Shown here one piece after another: positions 7,920 through 16,803 of a DNA stretch of 53,625 nucleotides. Where the stretch lies: assembly GCF_026008495.1 (NCBI RefSeq), contig NZ_BQUN01000039.1:58979-112603 (forward strand), in the 5' to 3' direction. This DNA is from Streptomyces sp. A012304 (GTDB taxonomy: Bacteria > Actinomycetota > Actinomycetes > Streptomycetales > Streptomycetaceae). Each line of letters starts with the position of its first letter. The first letter of the stretch is position 1. Below the pieces are notes generated by a model that had not been told where the DNA came from, did not search any database, and worked only from the letters and a program-made list of their open reading frames with translations. A program made the position numbers and the translations under genes.

Positions 7920-9521
7920 TCACCGGGCGGGCTGTGCCCCGGCCAGCAGCCGCTGCCGTACCTCGCGGCGCAGGATCTTGCCCGAGGGGTTGCGCGGCAG
8001 GTCGTCCACCAGGTGGTAGCGGACCGGGACCTTGTAGTCGGCGATCCGGCCGCGCAGGAACGTCATCAGCTCCCGTGGCCGTACGTCCGCCCCGGGGCGG
8101 GGCAGGACACAGGCGTGGACCTCGTCGCCCCACTCCGGGTGCGGTACGCCCACGACGGCGACGTCGGCGACGGCCGGGTGCTCGCTGAGCTGCTTCTCGA
8201 TCTCCGCCGGGTAGATGTTCTGGCCGCCCACGATGATCGTGTCGTTGATCCGGTCGCACAGGAAGAGATAGCCGTCGTCGTCGAGGTAGCCCGCGTCGCC
8301 CATGTGCAGCCAGCCGTCGACCAGGGTGCGGGCGGTGGCCTCGGGCAGGTTCCAGTAGCCCAGCATGCGCGCCGGGGTACGGACGCAGACCTCGCCGACG
8401 CGGCCGGGCGGCAGGGGGCGGCCTTCGCCGTCCACGATCTTCACCTCGTTGCCGGGGCAGGGCAGTCCGGCCGCCGCGAGCAGCGGGCTGCCGGGCCGGT
8501 GCGCCGCCGCCGGCAGGCACACGGCGATGCTGCCGGCCTCGGTGCTGGAGTAGATCTGCACCAGCGAGCAGGTCAGTTTCTCCAGGCAGCGCAGCAGCAG
8601 GCCCTCGGAGATCGGCGCGGCGCCGTAGGCGACCGTGCGCAGCGAGGTGAGGGCGGCGCCCGCGCGGTCGGCCTCGGCCAGGATCATCTGGAGCATGGCG
8701 GGCGCGACGAACGTGGTGGTGACCCGGTGCTTCTCGATGAGCCGTACCGCCTCGGCCGGGTCGAAGGCGCGCATCAGGACGTTGGTGGAGCCCGCGTTGA
8801 AGCCGTGCATGAACCAGCCGATGCCAGCGATGCCCAGTCCGGGCAGCGAGATCAGGTTGACGTCCCGTGGCAGCCACTCGATCCACTCCCCCGCCGCCTC
8901 GCGGGTCGCCGCCGGGAGGGTGAAGAACGAACGGTGGGCGAGGACGGCCCCCTTGGGCAGTCCGGTCGTGCCGCTGGTGTAGATCTGCACCACGGGGTCG
9001 TCGGGGCCGGTGCCGGGGTCCAGGTCGGTGTCGGGGGCGTCGCCGCACCAGGCGCGCAGTCCCGGCCCCCGGTCGAGGGTGGCGTCCTGTCCCGGCGCGT
9101 CCAGCCGGACGAGGCGGGGCGGGGCGGCGAGCCCGGTGACGGCCCGTTCGGCGAGGGCCAGGAACTCGCCCTCGGTGAAGAGCAGCGTGGCGCCCGAGTC
9201 GCGCAGGATGTGCGCGGCCTCCCGTTCGGTCAGCCGCCAGTTGACCGGCACCATCACCGCGCCGGTCTTGGCGCAGGCCAGGATCGCGGCGTAGTAGTGC
9301 TCCGACTCCCGCGCCAGATGGGCGACGCGGTCCCCGGGTCCGATGCCGGCGGCGCGCAGCGCGTGGGCGACGCGGTTGCTGTGCCGGTGCAGTTCCTCGT
9401 ACGTCGTGACCCGGCCCTCGCAGATCACGGCGGGGTGGCCCGCCCGGTCCCGGGCGAGGGCGGCGCTGCTCGCCGTCAGGGTCCAGGGCGCGGCGGCGGG
9501 TCGGTCGGGGGTGTGGCTCAC
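7920..9521 (-). CDS. Acyl-CoA synthetase / AMP-dependent ligase
   Basis: This 533-residue ANL-superfamily adenylating enzyme has the P-loop YTSGTTGLPKG near residue 185, the motif STEAGS, the hinge region GDAGYLDDDGYLFLCDR, the GGQNIYPAEIE motif typical of CoA ligases, and the C-terminal catalytic lysine in NPSGKILRR. It should activate a fatty or aryl acid as acyl-AMP, then CoA or ACP thioester. The GTG start overlaps the PKS stop (GTGA), so it is translationally coupled to the PKS and last in the ACP-PKS-ligase operon. It could load the PKS starter or reactivate its released product. Confidence 0.9.
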   Translation of the reverse strand: MSHTPDRPAAAPWTLTASSAALARDRAGHPAVICEGRVTTYEELHRHSNRVAHALRAAGIGPGDRVAHLARESEHYYAAILACAKTGAVMVPVNWRLTEREAAHILRDSGATLLFTEGEFLALAERAVTGLAAPPRLVRLDAPGQDATLDRGPGLRAWCGDAPDTDLDPGTGPDDPVVQIYTSGTTGLPKGAVLAHRSFFTLPAATREAAGEWIEWLPRDVNLISLPGLGIAGIGWFMHGFNAGSTNVLMRAFDPAEAVRLIEKHRVTTTFVAPAMLQMILAEADRAGAALTSLRTVAYGAAPISEGLLLRCLEKLTCSLVQIYSSTEAGSIAVCLPAAAHRPGSPLLAAAGLPCPGNEVKIVDGEGRPLPPGRVGEVCVRTPARMLGYWNLPEATARTLVDGWLHMGDAGYLDDDGYLFLCDRINDTIIVGGQNIYPAEIEKQLSEHPAVADVAVVGVPHPEWGDEVHACVLPRPGADVRPRELMTFLRGRIADYKVPVRYHLVDDLPRNPSGKILRREVRQRLLAGAQPAR

Positions 9522-12500
9522 GGTGTCCCTCCGGGTGCTCCGATGGTCGCGGGCTCCTCGCCGGCGGCCAGTTGGGTGTCCAGGAACTCGGCCAGCCGCA
9601 GCGGTGAGGGGTGGTCCAGGACCAGGGAGGCGGGCAGCGCGAGGCCGAACTCCTTCTCCAGGCCGGACCGCAGGTCGAGCGCCATCAGCGAGTCCAGTCC
9701 CAGGGAGCCGAACTCGGTGTCCGGGTCGACCTCGTCGTCGGGTTCGAGACGCAGCACCGCGGCGAGCCGGGCGTGCACGGCGCGGGAGATCACGGCGAGC
9801 CGTTCCGGCCTCGGCAGCGCGGCCAGGGCGGCCGGGTCGAAGGCGGTGTCCCGCGGTCCGTCGCCGTCGGCCGGGATCCGGTGCTGACGTTCGTAGAGGG
9901 CGTCGTCGACCGGGGTGTTCGCGGTCAGCCGGGGCCAGTCGAAGTCGCTCACCACCGGCACCGCCAGCGGGCCGTTCCACAGGCTGTCCAGGGTGCGCAG
10001 GGCGCGGCCGGGCGAGAAGAACAGCACGCCGCTGCGCTCCAGTTCGCGGGCGAGGCCGTCGCCGAGCCGGGCGGTCATGCCGATCCGGGACCAGGCGCCC
10101 CAGGAGACGGCGAGGCCGGGCAGGCCCTGGCGGGCCCGCCATTCGACGAGGCCGTCGAGGAAGGCGTTGGCCGCCGCGTAGGCCGCGGAGTTGCGGGTGG
10201 GTCCGCCGACCAGGGAGGCGATGGAGGTGTGGGCGAGGAAGAACTCCAGCGCGGGGCAGGCGGTGGCGAGCCGGTGCAGCAGCCAGCCGCCGTAGACCTT
10301 GGCGGCCAGCTGCTCGTCGATCGCCTCCCAGGTCAGGGCGGAGACGAGGGACTCGCCGGGCACGCCGCTCGCGTGGACGACGCCGCCGACGGGGTGCGGC
10401 AGGTCGTGGAGGCGGCCGGTCAGCCGTTCGACGTCGGCGGCGTCGGCGAGGTCGGCCGTCAGGACCGTCACGTCGGCGCGGGCGCGCAGGTCGTCGAGGA
10501 TGCCGGCCGCGTCCGGGGCGGGCCGCCCGGTGCGGCTGACCAGCACCAGGTGCCGGGCCCCCCGGTCGGCCAGGTGGCGCGCGGTGACCAGGCCGAGTCC
10601 GCCGAGGCCGCCGGTGACCAGGTAGGTGCGGTCGGGGCGGACCGGGACGAGGGCGTGTTCGGCCCGCGGTTCCGCCTCGATCCGGACCGGCACACGGGTG
10701 CCGTGCGGGGCGCGGCCCAGGGCGCGCAGCGCCTCGTCGAGCTCGTCGAGGGAGTAGGGGTCGTACGGTTCGGCGCCGTCGGCCGGTGCCGGGGCGCCGG
10801 TGTCGGGGTCGACCGCCTCGTCCGGCACGGTCAGGGTCCGGCGCAGGGTGCCGGTGGCGGTGACGGTGACCCGGTCGCCGACGGTGTGCCGGGAGCCGGG
10901 TCCCGTGGCGACGACGGTGCCGGCGCAGCCGCTGCCGACGACGCGGGGCTCGGCGTCGGTGTCGGACGCGGTGGGCAGGTCGTCGGGGCCCAGGAAGGCG
11001 GTGTGGACGCGGATGCGGACCTCGCCGGGGCCGGGTGCGGGGTCCATGGCGGGGGTCAGGGTGGGCGTGGGGTCGTCCGGGCCGGTGACGGCGGCGAAAC
11101 CGCCGGGCCAGGGCGGGGTGGCGGCGCCGGACAGCACCCGGCGGACGTACCGCCGGCCGTCGCGGTGGGCGATCTGGAACTCCCCCGGCGCGTCCGTGCG
11201 CACCTCGGTGAGCAGGGCCGTGGGGCCGGTGCCGTCGGCGGGCAGGTCGACCAGGGTGGTGCGCAGGCGGGGGTCCTCGTAGAGCAGGACGTGGGCGAAG
11301 CCCCACAGGGTGGTGGCGGCGAGCCGTTCACCGGTGCCGGGCCGGTCGCCCGGGAGCCACTGGGCGCGTTCGGTGGCCAGCCACAGCCGGGGGGTCTGCC
11401 GGCCCTCGCGGGTGCGGAGCACGGCCAGGGTCTCCAGCAGGTCCTGGTAGTTGAGGCGGCACTCCTCGCGCAGGGTGTCGGCGCCGGGCTCGCCGGGGTG
11501 CGCGCGCCAGAACCAGCACACGTCGGTCACCGACGGGTCGGTCAGGGCGTCGGCCCCGTGGGACAGCCGGACGCCGTCCGGCACGGTCGCGCACTCCTCG
11601 GGCGTGCGGTGCAGGAGCAGGACGTGCCGGGGGCGGCCGTCGACCGGGTCGGCGGTGCGGCGCAGCCAGCTCGCGCGGTGCAGGAACCGGCGGCGTTCCT
11701 CGGGCGGGGCGGGGTCGGCGAGTTCCACGCCGAGGAGTTCCGCGACGGGGCCGTGGTCGTCGTCCAGGAGCAGGTCGGCATGGCGGCGGGCGGCGTCGTC
11801 CGGGGCGGGGGTGACGGTGGCGGTCAGCCGCAGCCGTTTCCCGCGGGGTTTCTTGAACAGCCGTATGCGTCCGATGCGTTCGGGCAGGAACACCGGGCCG
11901 TCCGGGTCGAGGACGGTGAGCGCGGCCAGGGCGCACTCCACGGCCTCGACGGGCAGGTGCTCGCCGGCGGCGGGGTCGCGCAGGGCGAGTTCGCCGGTGA
12001 GGGTGCCGGTGTCGTGGCGGACCAGCCGGGTGATGAGCCGGTAGGCGTCGCCGAAGCGGCGGCCCGCCGCGGCCAGGTCGGTGGACGCGTCCTCGCCGTC
12101 CGTCTCCTCGACGGGCGTGCCGGGGTTCAGGGCGAGCTTCGACAGGCGCGGTGCGGGGTCCGCGTCGGGGGTGGCGGGCGCCAGGACGGCTGTGGCGTGC
12201 CGGACCTCGGCGTCGGCCGGGCCGCTCACCACCTCGACGTCGGCGCTCTGGTCGGGGCGGGGCCGCAGCCGGGTGCGCAGTGCGGTGACGGCGTCCGCGG
12301 TGAGCGGCAGCGGCCGGTGCAGGGCGAGGTCGAGGACGGGGCCCCGGGTGTGGCCGTGCACGGCGTCGGCGAGGGCGAGGAGCAGTTCGACGTACGCGGC
12401 GGCCGGCAGCCGCTCCTGGTCGGCGGCCCGGTGTCCGGCCAGGGTGAGCGGCTGGTCGGCGGCGACCTCGGTACGGAACTCCCGTACGGTGTCGGTGCCT

Positions 12501-15250
12501 TGGGCGGCGGGCAGTTCGGGGCCGAGCAGCGGGTGGTGGGTGGCGTCGGCGGTCCGTGTGCGTCGTCCGCCGGTGGGCAGCCAGTGGCGTTTGCGGTCGA
12601 AGGCGTAGCCGGGGAGGGTGGCCTTCGGGTGGTGCCGTCCGGCGTGGAAGCCGGTCCAGGAGACGGGGAGTCCGGCGGTGTAGAAGTCCGACAGCGCCCT
12701 CAGGACGGTGGTGCCGGTGGTGTCGCGGCGGCTCATGCTGGGCAGCCAGCGGTGGTCGTCGGCGGGCAGGCAGCGTTTGGCCAGCGCGGTCAGGGCGGCG
12801 GACGGGCCGATCTCGACGAAGGCGTGCCGGCCGCGCCGGCCGACCGAGCGCACCCCGTCCAGGAACCGTACGGGCTCGGCGATGTGCCGGACCCAGTAGC
12901 CGGGGTCGGCCAGTTCCGCCGCGGTGGTGGGCTTTCCGGTGAGGTTGGACACCAGGGTGATCGTCGGGCGGCGGAAGGTGATGCCGTCCAGTGCCGTGCG
13001 GAAGTCGTCGAGGACCTCGCCCATGAGCGGGGAGTGGAAGGCATGCGACACGGTGAGCGGCTCCACGCGGACGCCCTGGTCGCGCAGGAGGGCGGTGACC
13101 TCGGCGACGATGTCGACGGCTCCGGAGACGACGCACTGGTCGGGGGCGTTGACGGCGGCGAGCGCCACGTCCGGCCGGCCGGCCAGCAGCGGCACGATCC
13201 GCTCCTCGGGCGCGGAGACGGCGGCCATGGCGCCGGGCGCGCGCACCGACTCCATCAGCCGGGCCCGCGCGGCGACCAGCGTCACCGCGTCGTCCAGGGA
13301 GAAGACGCCGGCCACGGTGGCGGCCACCACCTCCCCGATGCTGTGGCCGAGCAGCACGTTGGGCTTGGCGCCCCAGGACAGCCACAGGCGGGCCAGGGCG
13401 TACTCCAGGGAGAACAGCGCGGGTTGGGCGTGGCCCGTGCGGTCGATGAGGGCGAGATCCTCGGGGCGCGCGGTGCCGAGGACCAGGTCGCGCACGGAGA
13501 GCCCCAGGTGGGGGGCGAAGCGGCGGTCGCACTCGTCGAGCCAGTGCCGGAAGACGGGGAAACGGCGGTGGAGGTCGGCGCCCATGCCCGCGTACTGGGC
13601 GCCCTGGCCGCTGAAGAGGAACGCCACCTTGCGGATGCCGGAAGGGCCGGGCAGCGTGTCGCGGGCGAGGCTCTCCTCCAGCAGCCGGGTGAGGGCGGTC
13701 CGGTCGGGCACGGGGCCGGCGATCCGGTGTGTGAGGTGCGCGCGGCCGACGTTCGCGGTGTGGCACAGCTGGTCCAGGTCGAGGTCCGGCCGCTCGTCGA
13801 GGAAGCCGCGGTAGCGCTCGATCTGGCGGCGCAGCGCGGCCCCGCCCTTGGCCGACAGGGTGAAGATCCGTGGCCGGTCGGCGGGGGCCCCGTCGTCGTC
13901 GGCCGGGGGCGGCGCGGGCTCGTCGGCCTGTTCCAGCACGGTGGCCGCGATGGTCCCGGCGAAGCCGAAGCTGTTGACGACGGCGCGGCGCACAGGGGCC
14001 TGCCAGGGCCGGCACTCGGTGGGCACCTCGACCGGGTAGGAGTCCCAGGGGATACGGCCGGAGGGGGTGGTGAGGTTGAGGTGCGGGAAGATCGTGCCGG
14101 CGCGCATCTGGAGGACCGTCTTGACCACGCCCACCAGCCCGGAGACCGGTTCCATGTGGCCCAGGTTGGTCTTCACCGAGCCGACGAGGAGCGGCGCCTG
14201 CTTGGTGTGGGAGTCCCCGAACACCTCGTTGACGGCGCTGAGTTCGATGGGGTCGCCGAGCGGGGTGCCGGTGCCGTGCGCCTCGACGTACTGGATGTCG
14301 CCGGGGGCGAGTCCGGCCGCGTCCAGGGCGCGGCGCAGCACGATCTCCTGGGCCGCGCCGTTGGGCACGGTCAGGCCGGCGCTGTCGCCGTCCTGACCGA
14401 CGGCGGTGCCGCGGACCAGGGCGAGGACGGTGTCGCCGGCGCGCCGGGCGTCGGAGAGCCGTTTGAGGACCAGCACGCCGCAGCCCTCGGCGCGGGCGTA
14501 GCCGTCGGCGGACTCGTCGAAGGTCTTGCACTGCCCGTCCGGGGCCAGCATGCGGGCGTGGCTGAACATGACCGGCACCCGGGGGTGGTGCAGGGCGTTC
14601 ACGCCGGCGCACAGGGCGATGTCGCACTCGCCGGCGCGCAGTCCCGTCACGGCGGAGTGGAGCGCGGTGAGCGAGGAGGAGCAGGCGGTGTCGATGCTCA
14701 TGCTGGGACCACGCCAGCCCAGGAAGTAGGAGAGCCTGCCGGACAGCGGGAACATGGTGATGCCCGAGGCGAGATGGCCGTCGAGCTTCTCGTACGGCAG
14801 GGCCTCCGCCTCGAAGGCGTAGTCGATGGAGCTGGCCCCCACGTAGACGCCGCCGTTGCCGTGGCGCAGCGTGGCCGGGTCGATGCCGGCGTGTTCCAGC
14901 GCGTGCCAGGCGGTCTCCAGCAGCATGCGCTGCTGCGGGTCGATGAACTGGGCTTCCTTGGGCGAGATGTTGAAGAACGGGGCGTCGAACTGGTCGATGC
15001 GGTCGAGGTATCCGCCGCGTGTGGTGCGGATCTTCCCCGGTGCCTCCGGGTCGTCGGGGTCGGCGGCGTACGCGGCGACGTCCCAGCGGTCCTCGGGGAC
15101 GGGCCGGATGCCCGAGCGGCCGGCCGCGAGGAACTCGCCGAACTCCTCGAAGGAGTCGCATCCGCCGGGGAACCGCACTCCGACCCCGACGATGGCGATC
15201 GGCTCCGCGCCGACCGCGGTCCGCTGCCCGGCGTCTGTCTCGTCCGGCAC
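9518..15250 (-). CDS. Single-module type I PKS: KS-AT-DH(degenerate)-ER(remnant)-KR-ACP
   Basis: The protein has 1910 residues. KS (about 15-440) has Cys in DTACSSS (about 190), EAHGTGT and NLGHME. AT (about 500-860) has GHSIGE and HAFH, predicting malonyl-CoA. A DH-like segment (about 900-1170) keeps a His in AGHRAADQERLP, but Gly of HxxxGxxxxP is Asp and the second Asp motif is unclear, so it is probably weak, inactive or thioesterase-like. About 1395-1510 is an ER relic: its GroES-like half (GEVRIRVHTAFL, VGDRVTVTA) joins directly to an ER C-terminus (LDELDEALRALG) with no NADPH fold. KR (about 1535-1720) has TGGLGGLG and YAAAN. ACP Ser is about 1854 (LGLDSLMAL). It starts with GTG after GGGAGG. 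A lone module beside a discrete ACP and a KASIII-like protein resembles iterative systems such as ChlB1-B3; the product is unknown. Confidence 0.93.
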   Translation of the reverse strand: MPDETDAGQRTAVGAEPIAIVGVGVRFPGGCDSFEEFGEFLAAGRSGIRPVPEDRWDVAAYAADPDDPEAPGKIRTTRGGYLDRIDQFDAPFFNISPKEAQFIDPQQRMLLETAWHALEHAGIDPATLRHGNGGVYVGASSIDYAFEAEALPYEKLDGHLASGITMFPLSGRLSYFLGWRGPSMSIDTACSSSLTALHSAVTGLRAGECDIALCAGVNALHHPRVPVMFSHARMLAPDGQCKTFDESADGYARAEGCGVLVLKRLSDARRAGDTVLALVRGTAVGQDGDSAGLTVPNGAAQEIVLRRALDAAGLAPGDIQYVEAHGTGTPLGDPIELSAVNEVFGDSHTKQAPLLVGSVKTNLGHMEPVSGLVGVVKTVLQMRAGTIFPHLNLTTPSGRIPWDSYPVEVPTECRPWQAPVRRAVVNSFGFAGTIAATVLEQADEPAPPPADDDGAPADRPRIFTLSAKGGAALRRQIERYRGFLDERPDLDLDQLCHTANVGRAHLTHRIAGPVPDRTALTRLLEESLARDTLPGPSGIRKVAFLFSGQGAQYAGMGADLHRRFPVFRHWLDECDRRFAPHLGLSVRDLVLGTARPEDLALIDRTGHAQPALFSLEYALARLWLSWGAKPNVLLGHSIGEVVAATVAGVFSLDDAVTLVAARARLMESVRAPGAMAAVSAPEERIVPLLAGRPDVALAAVNAPDQCVVSGAVDIVAEVTALLRDQGVRVEPLTVSHAFHSPLMGEVLDDFRTALDGITFRRPTITLVSNLTGKPTTAAELADPGYWVRHIAEPVRFLDGVRSVGRRGRHAFVEIGPSAALTALAKRCLPADDHRWLPSMSRRDTTGTTVLRALSDFYTAGLPVSWTGFHAGRHHPKATLPGYAFDRKRHWLPTGGRRTRTADATHHPLLGPELPAAQGTDTVREFRTEVAADQPLTLAGHRAADQERLPAAAYVELLLALADAVHGHTRGPVLDLALHRPLPLTADAVTALRTRLRPRPDQSADVEVVSGPADAEVRHATAVLAPATPDADPAPRLSKLALNPGTPVEETDGEDASTDLAAAGRRFGDAYRLITRLVRHDTGTLTGELALRDPAAGEHLPVEAVECALAALTVLDPDGPVFLPERIGRIRLFKKPRGKRLRLTATVTPAPDDAARRHADLLLDDDHGPVAELLGVELADPAPPEERRRFLHRASWLRRTADPVDGRPRHVLLLHRTPEECATVPDGVRLSHGADALTDPSVTDVCWFWRAHPGEPGADTLREECRLNYQDLLETLAVLRTREGRQTPRLWLATERAQWLPGDRPGTGERLAATTLWGFAHVLLYEDPRLRTTLVDLPADGTGPTALLTEVRTDAPGEFQIAHRDGRRYVRRVLSGAATPPWPGGFAAVTGPDDPTPTLTPAMDPAPGPGEVRIRVHTAFLGPDDLPTASDTDAEPRVVGSGCAGTVVATGPGSRHTVGDRVTVTATGTLRRTLTVPDEAVDPDTGAPAPADGAEPYDPYSLDELDEALRALGRAPHGTRVPVRIEAEPRAEHALVPVRPDRTYLVTGGLGGLGLVTARHLADRGARHLVLVSRTGRPAPDAAGILDDLRARADVTVLTADLADAADVERLTGRLHDLPHPVGGVVHASGVPGESLVSALTWEAIDEQLAAKVYGGWLLHRLATACPALEFFLAHTSIASLVGGPTRNSAAYAAANAFLDGLVEWRARQGLPGLAVSWGAWSRIGMTARLGDGLARELERSGVLFFSPGRALRTLDSLWNGPLAVPVVSDFDWPRLTANTPVDDALYERQHRIPADGDGPRDTAFDPAALAALPRPERLAVISRAVHARLAAVLRLEPDDEVDPDTEFGSLGLDSLMALDLRSGLEKEFGLALPASLVLDHPSPLRLAEFLDTQLAAGEEPATIGAPGGTP

Positions 15251-15314
15251 GTTCGGCCTCCCTTTCTCGGGGCTTCGGGGCTTCGGGGGTCTGGGGTGAC
15301 GTCCGTGGTGGTCG

Positions 15315-15611
15315 CTAGCGCAGGCGCTGCACGAGGTAGTCGACGAGCTGCTCGACGGTGGGCCGGTTGAAGAGCGCCGCGGTGTCGATCTCCAGTGAGA
15401 ACCGCTCCTCCAGGGAGCGCCGGATGTCCATCAGCCGCAGCGAGGTCAGCCCCAGCTCGAGATAGCTGCTCTCCAGTGGGAGGTCCTCGTCGTCGTCCAT
15501 CAGCAGCGCCGCCCGGAAGGTGCCGGTCACCAGCGCCTCGACGGTGTCGTACTGCTCCGACTCCGGCAGGGTGGCCAGGTTCACGGACGTGGGGTCGTCT
15601 AAGGGAGCCAT
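15315..15611 (-). CDS. Discrete acyl carrier protein
   Basis: This 98-residue ACP has the 4'-phosphopantetheine serine at residue 57 (LELGLTSLRLMDI). The Asp of the usual DSL is replaced by Thr, a variant seen in trans-acting carrier proteins. A 20-residue N-terminal tail precedes helix I. GAGGTAGAGG precedes the ATG. It is first in the ACP-PKS-ligase operon, 64 nt before the PKS, and has a SARP-type box 93 nt upstream. It probably receives the PKS product, possibly via the KASIII-like protein at 16804. Confidence 0.9.
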   Translation of the reverse strand: MAPLDDPTSVNLATLPESEQYDTVEALVTGTFRAALLMDDDEDLPLESSYLELGLTSLRLMDIRRSLEERFSLEIDTAALFNRPTVEQLVDYLVQRLR

Positions 15612-15704
15612 CGCCTCTACCTCGTTTCCGGCGGTCGCGGACGCGCGGGGCCGGTCTGCTGCGAGTCCCCCGCACGGTCAACGCCCCGATGCAAACAAAC
15701 CGGC

Positions 15705-15731
15705 CTGACGGTGCGCTGATCACGAGCTGAC
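15705..15731 (-). promoter_or_regulatory. SARP-type box of the ACP-PKS-ligase operon
   Basis: On the minus strand GTCAG (15731-15727), ATCAG (15720-15716) and GTCAG (15709-15705) repeat with exact 11-bp phase, 93 nt before the ACP start. Confidence 0.74.
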
Positions 15732-15749
15732 CGAGGTCGAGGGCCGGGC

Positions 15750-15776
15750 GTCAGCGGCCGGTCGGCGTGGCGTCAG
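15750..15776 (+). promoter_or_regulatory. SARP-type box of the mycothiol-family gene
   Basis: GTCAG (15750), GTCGG (15761) and GTCAG (15772) repeat with exact 11-bp phase, 69 nt before the GTG at 15846. It is divergent to the box at 15705-15731, so both transcripts can be activated from one intergenic region. Confidence 0.7.
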
Positions 15777-15845
15777 CGGCACGCCGCACGGTGGGGGCGT
15801 GCTGCGCCCGGTGCGCAGGGCAGCCGGAGCCGAAGGAGACCCCCT

Positions 15846-16742
15846 GTGTACGAGGTGTACGAGATCAGTCACGACCGGATCTGCGCGGGCATCGAGAGCG
15901 AGGCGGTCCTGCTCGCGGACGCGCTGCGGCGGGCCGATCCGGCGCAGCCGGTGGGCACCTGCCCCGGGTGGACGACGAACCATCTGATGGCCCACCTGTT
16001 CCAGGCGTTCACCTGGGCGGCCGGGCTGGTGGAGACGCGGGCCGCCGCGTTCGTGGCCCCGCACGCGTTTCTCGGGCCGCTCGACGAGGAGAGGTGGGCG
16101 AAGCAGCAGAGCGGCGGCTGGGCCGAGTACGTGGACGCGCTGATCGGGGTGTCGCTCGACGAGGCGGACCGGCTGGGCGGCGCCGAGGCCCGCGCGCGGT
16201 GGGTGCTGGGTGCGGCCGGGAAGCTCGTGGCCGCGCTGCGTGACGCGGGGCCGGACGCCGAGGTGTGGAACTCCTTCGGGGCCGGCGGCGCGCGGTTCTG
16301 GGCCAGCTGGGGAGCGCTGGAGACGGCGGTGCACCGGGCGGACGCGGAGCTGCTGCTGGGGCGCGCCCCCGACGCCGTACGCCTGGCCGGTGACCTGTCC
16401 GTGGACAGTGTCCGGTTCTGGCTGCGGGCGGTGACCGCTCCCGGCGCGGAGGCGTTCTTCGGCCCCGGGCTGCGGGCGCTCGCCGGGTCGGGCGAGTCAC
16501 TGCGGTTCCGGGCCACGGACGCGCCGGACGGGATCGCCGCCGAGTGGCTGGTGCTGCGTACCCCCGAGGGGCCGGTTCTGGCGTCCGGTGACGACGACCG
16601 GCGGGCGGGTGTCACGGTGGCCGGCCGGGCCGGTGATCTGCTGTTGCTGCTCAAGCGGCGGGTCGCGCCGCGCGAGGCGGCGGTGGAGGTCACCGGGGAC
16701 CTGCGGCTGCTGGAGCACTGGCTGGCGAACGTCATGGTCTGA
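15846..16742 (+). CDS. Maleylpyruvate isomerase-family (mycothiol-dependent, DinB-like) protein
   Basis: This 298-residue protein has the N-terminal DinB-like four-helix domain of the MDMPI family: CPGWTTNHLMAHLFQ near residue 39 (a His that may bind metal) and ALETAVHRADAE near residue 160 with a second His. The C-terminal 100 residues form the small SCP2-like/MDMPI-C domain. Relatives use mycothiol with a divalent metal in isomerisations or conjugations, but most have no known substrate. The GTG start follows AAGGAGA. The gene is monocistronic, with its own SARP-type box and a strong terminator. In this cluster it could detoxify or isomerise a reactive intermediate; that is inference. Confidence 0.8.
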   Translation: MYEVYEISHDRICAGIESEAVLLADALRRADPAQPVGTCPGWTTNHLMAHLFQAFTWAAGLVETRAAAFVAPHAFLGPLDEERWAKQQSGGWAEYVDALIGVSLDEADRLGGAEARARWVLGAAGKLVAALRDAGPDAEVWNSFGAGGARFWASWGALETAVHRADAELLLGRAPDAVRLAGDLSVDSVRFWLRAVTAPGAEAFFGPGLRALAGSGESLRFRATDAPDGIAAEWLVLRTPEGPVLASGDDDRRAGVTVAGRAGDLLLLLKRRVAPREAAVEVTGDLRLLEHWLANVMV

Positions 16743-16749
16743 CCGGCGC

Positions 16750-16798
16750 GACGGACGACGGGCGGGACGCCTCACCGGTGCCCCGCCCGTCGTCCGTC
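16750..16798. terminator. Bidirectional hairpin terminator
   Basis: A perfect 17-bp inverted repeat (16750-16766 with 16782-16798) lies between convergent genes. Confidence 0.82.
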
Positions 16799-16803
16799 CG
16801 CGC

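Noticed and set aside
9611..15370. Very long plus-strand ORF opposite the PKS
   Set aside because: Antisense shadow of the PKS and ACP genes caused by high GC; no family motifs.
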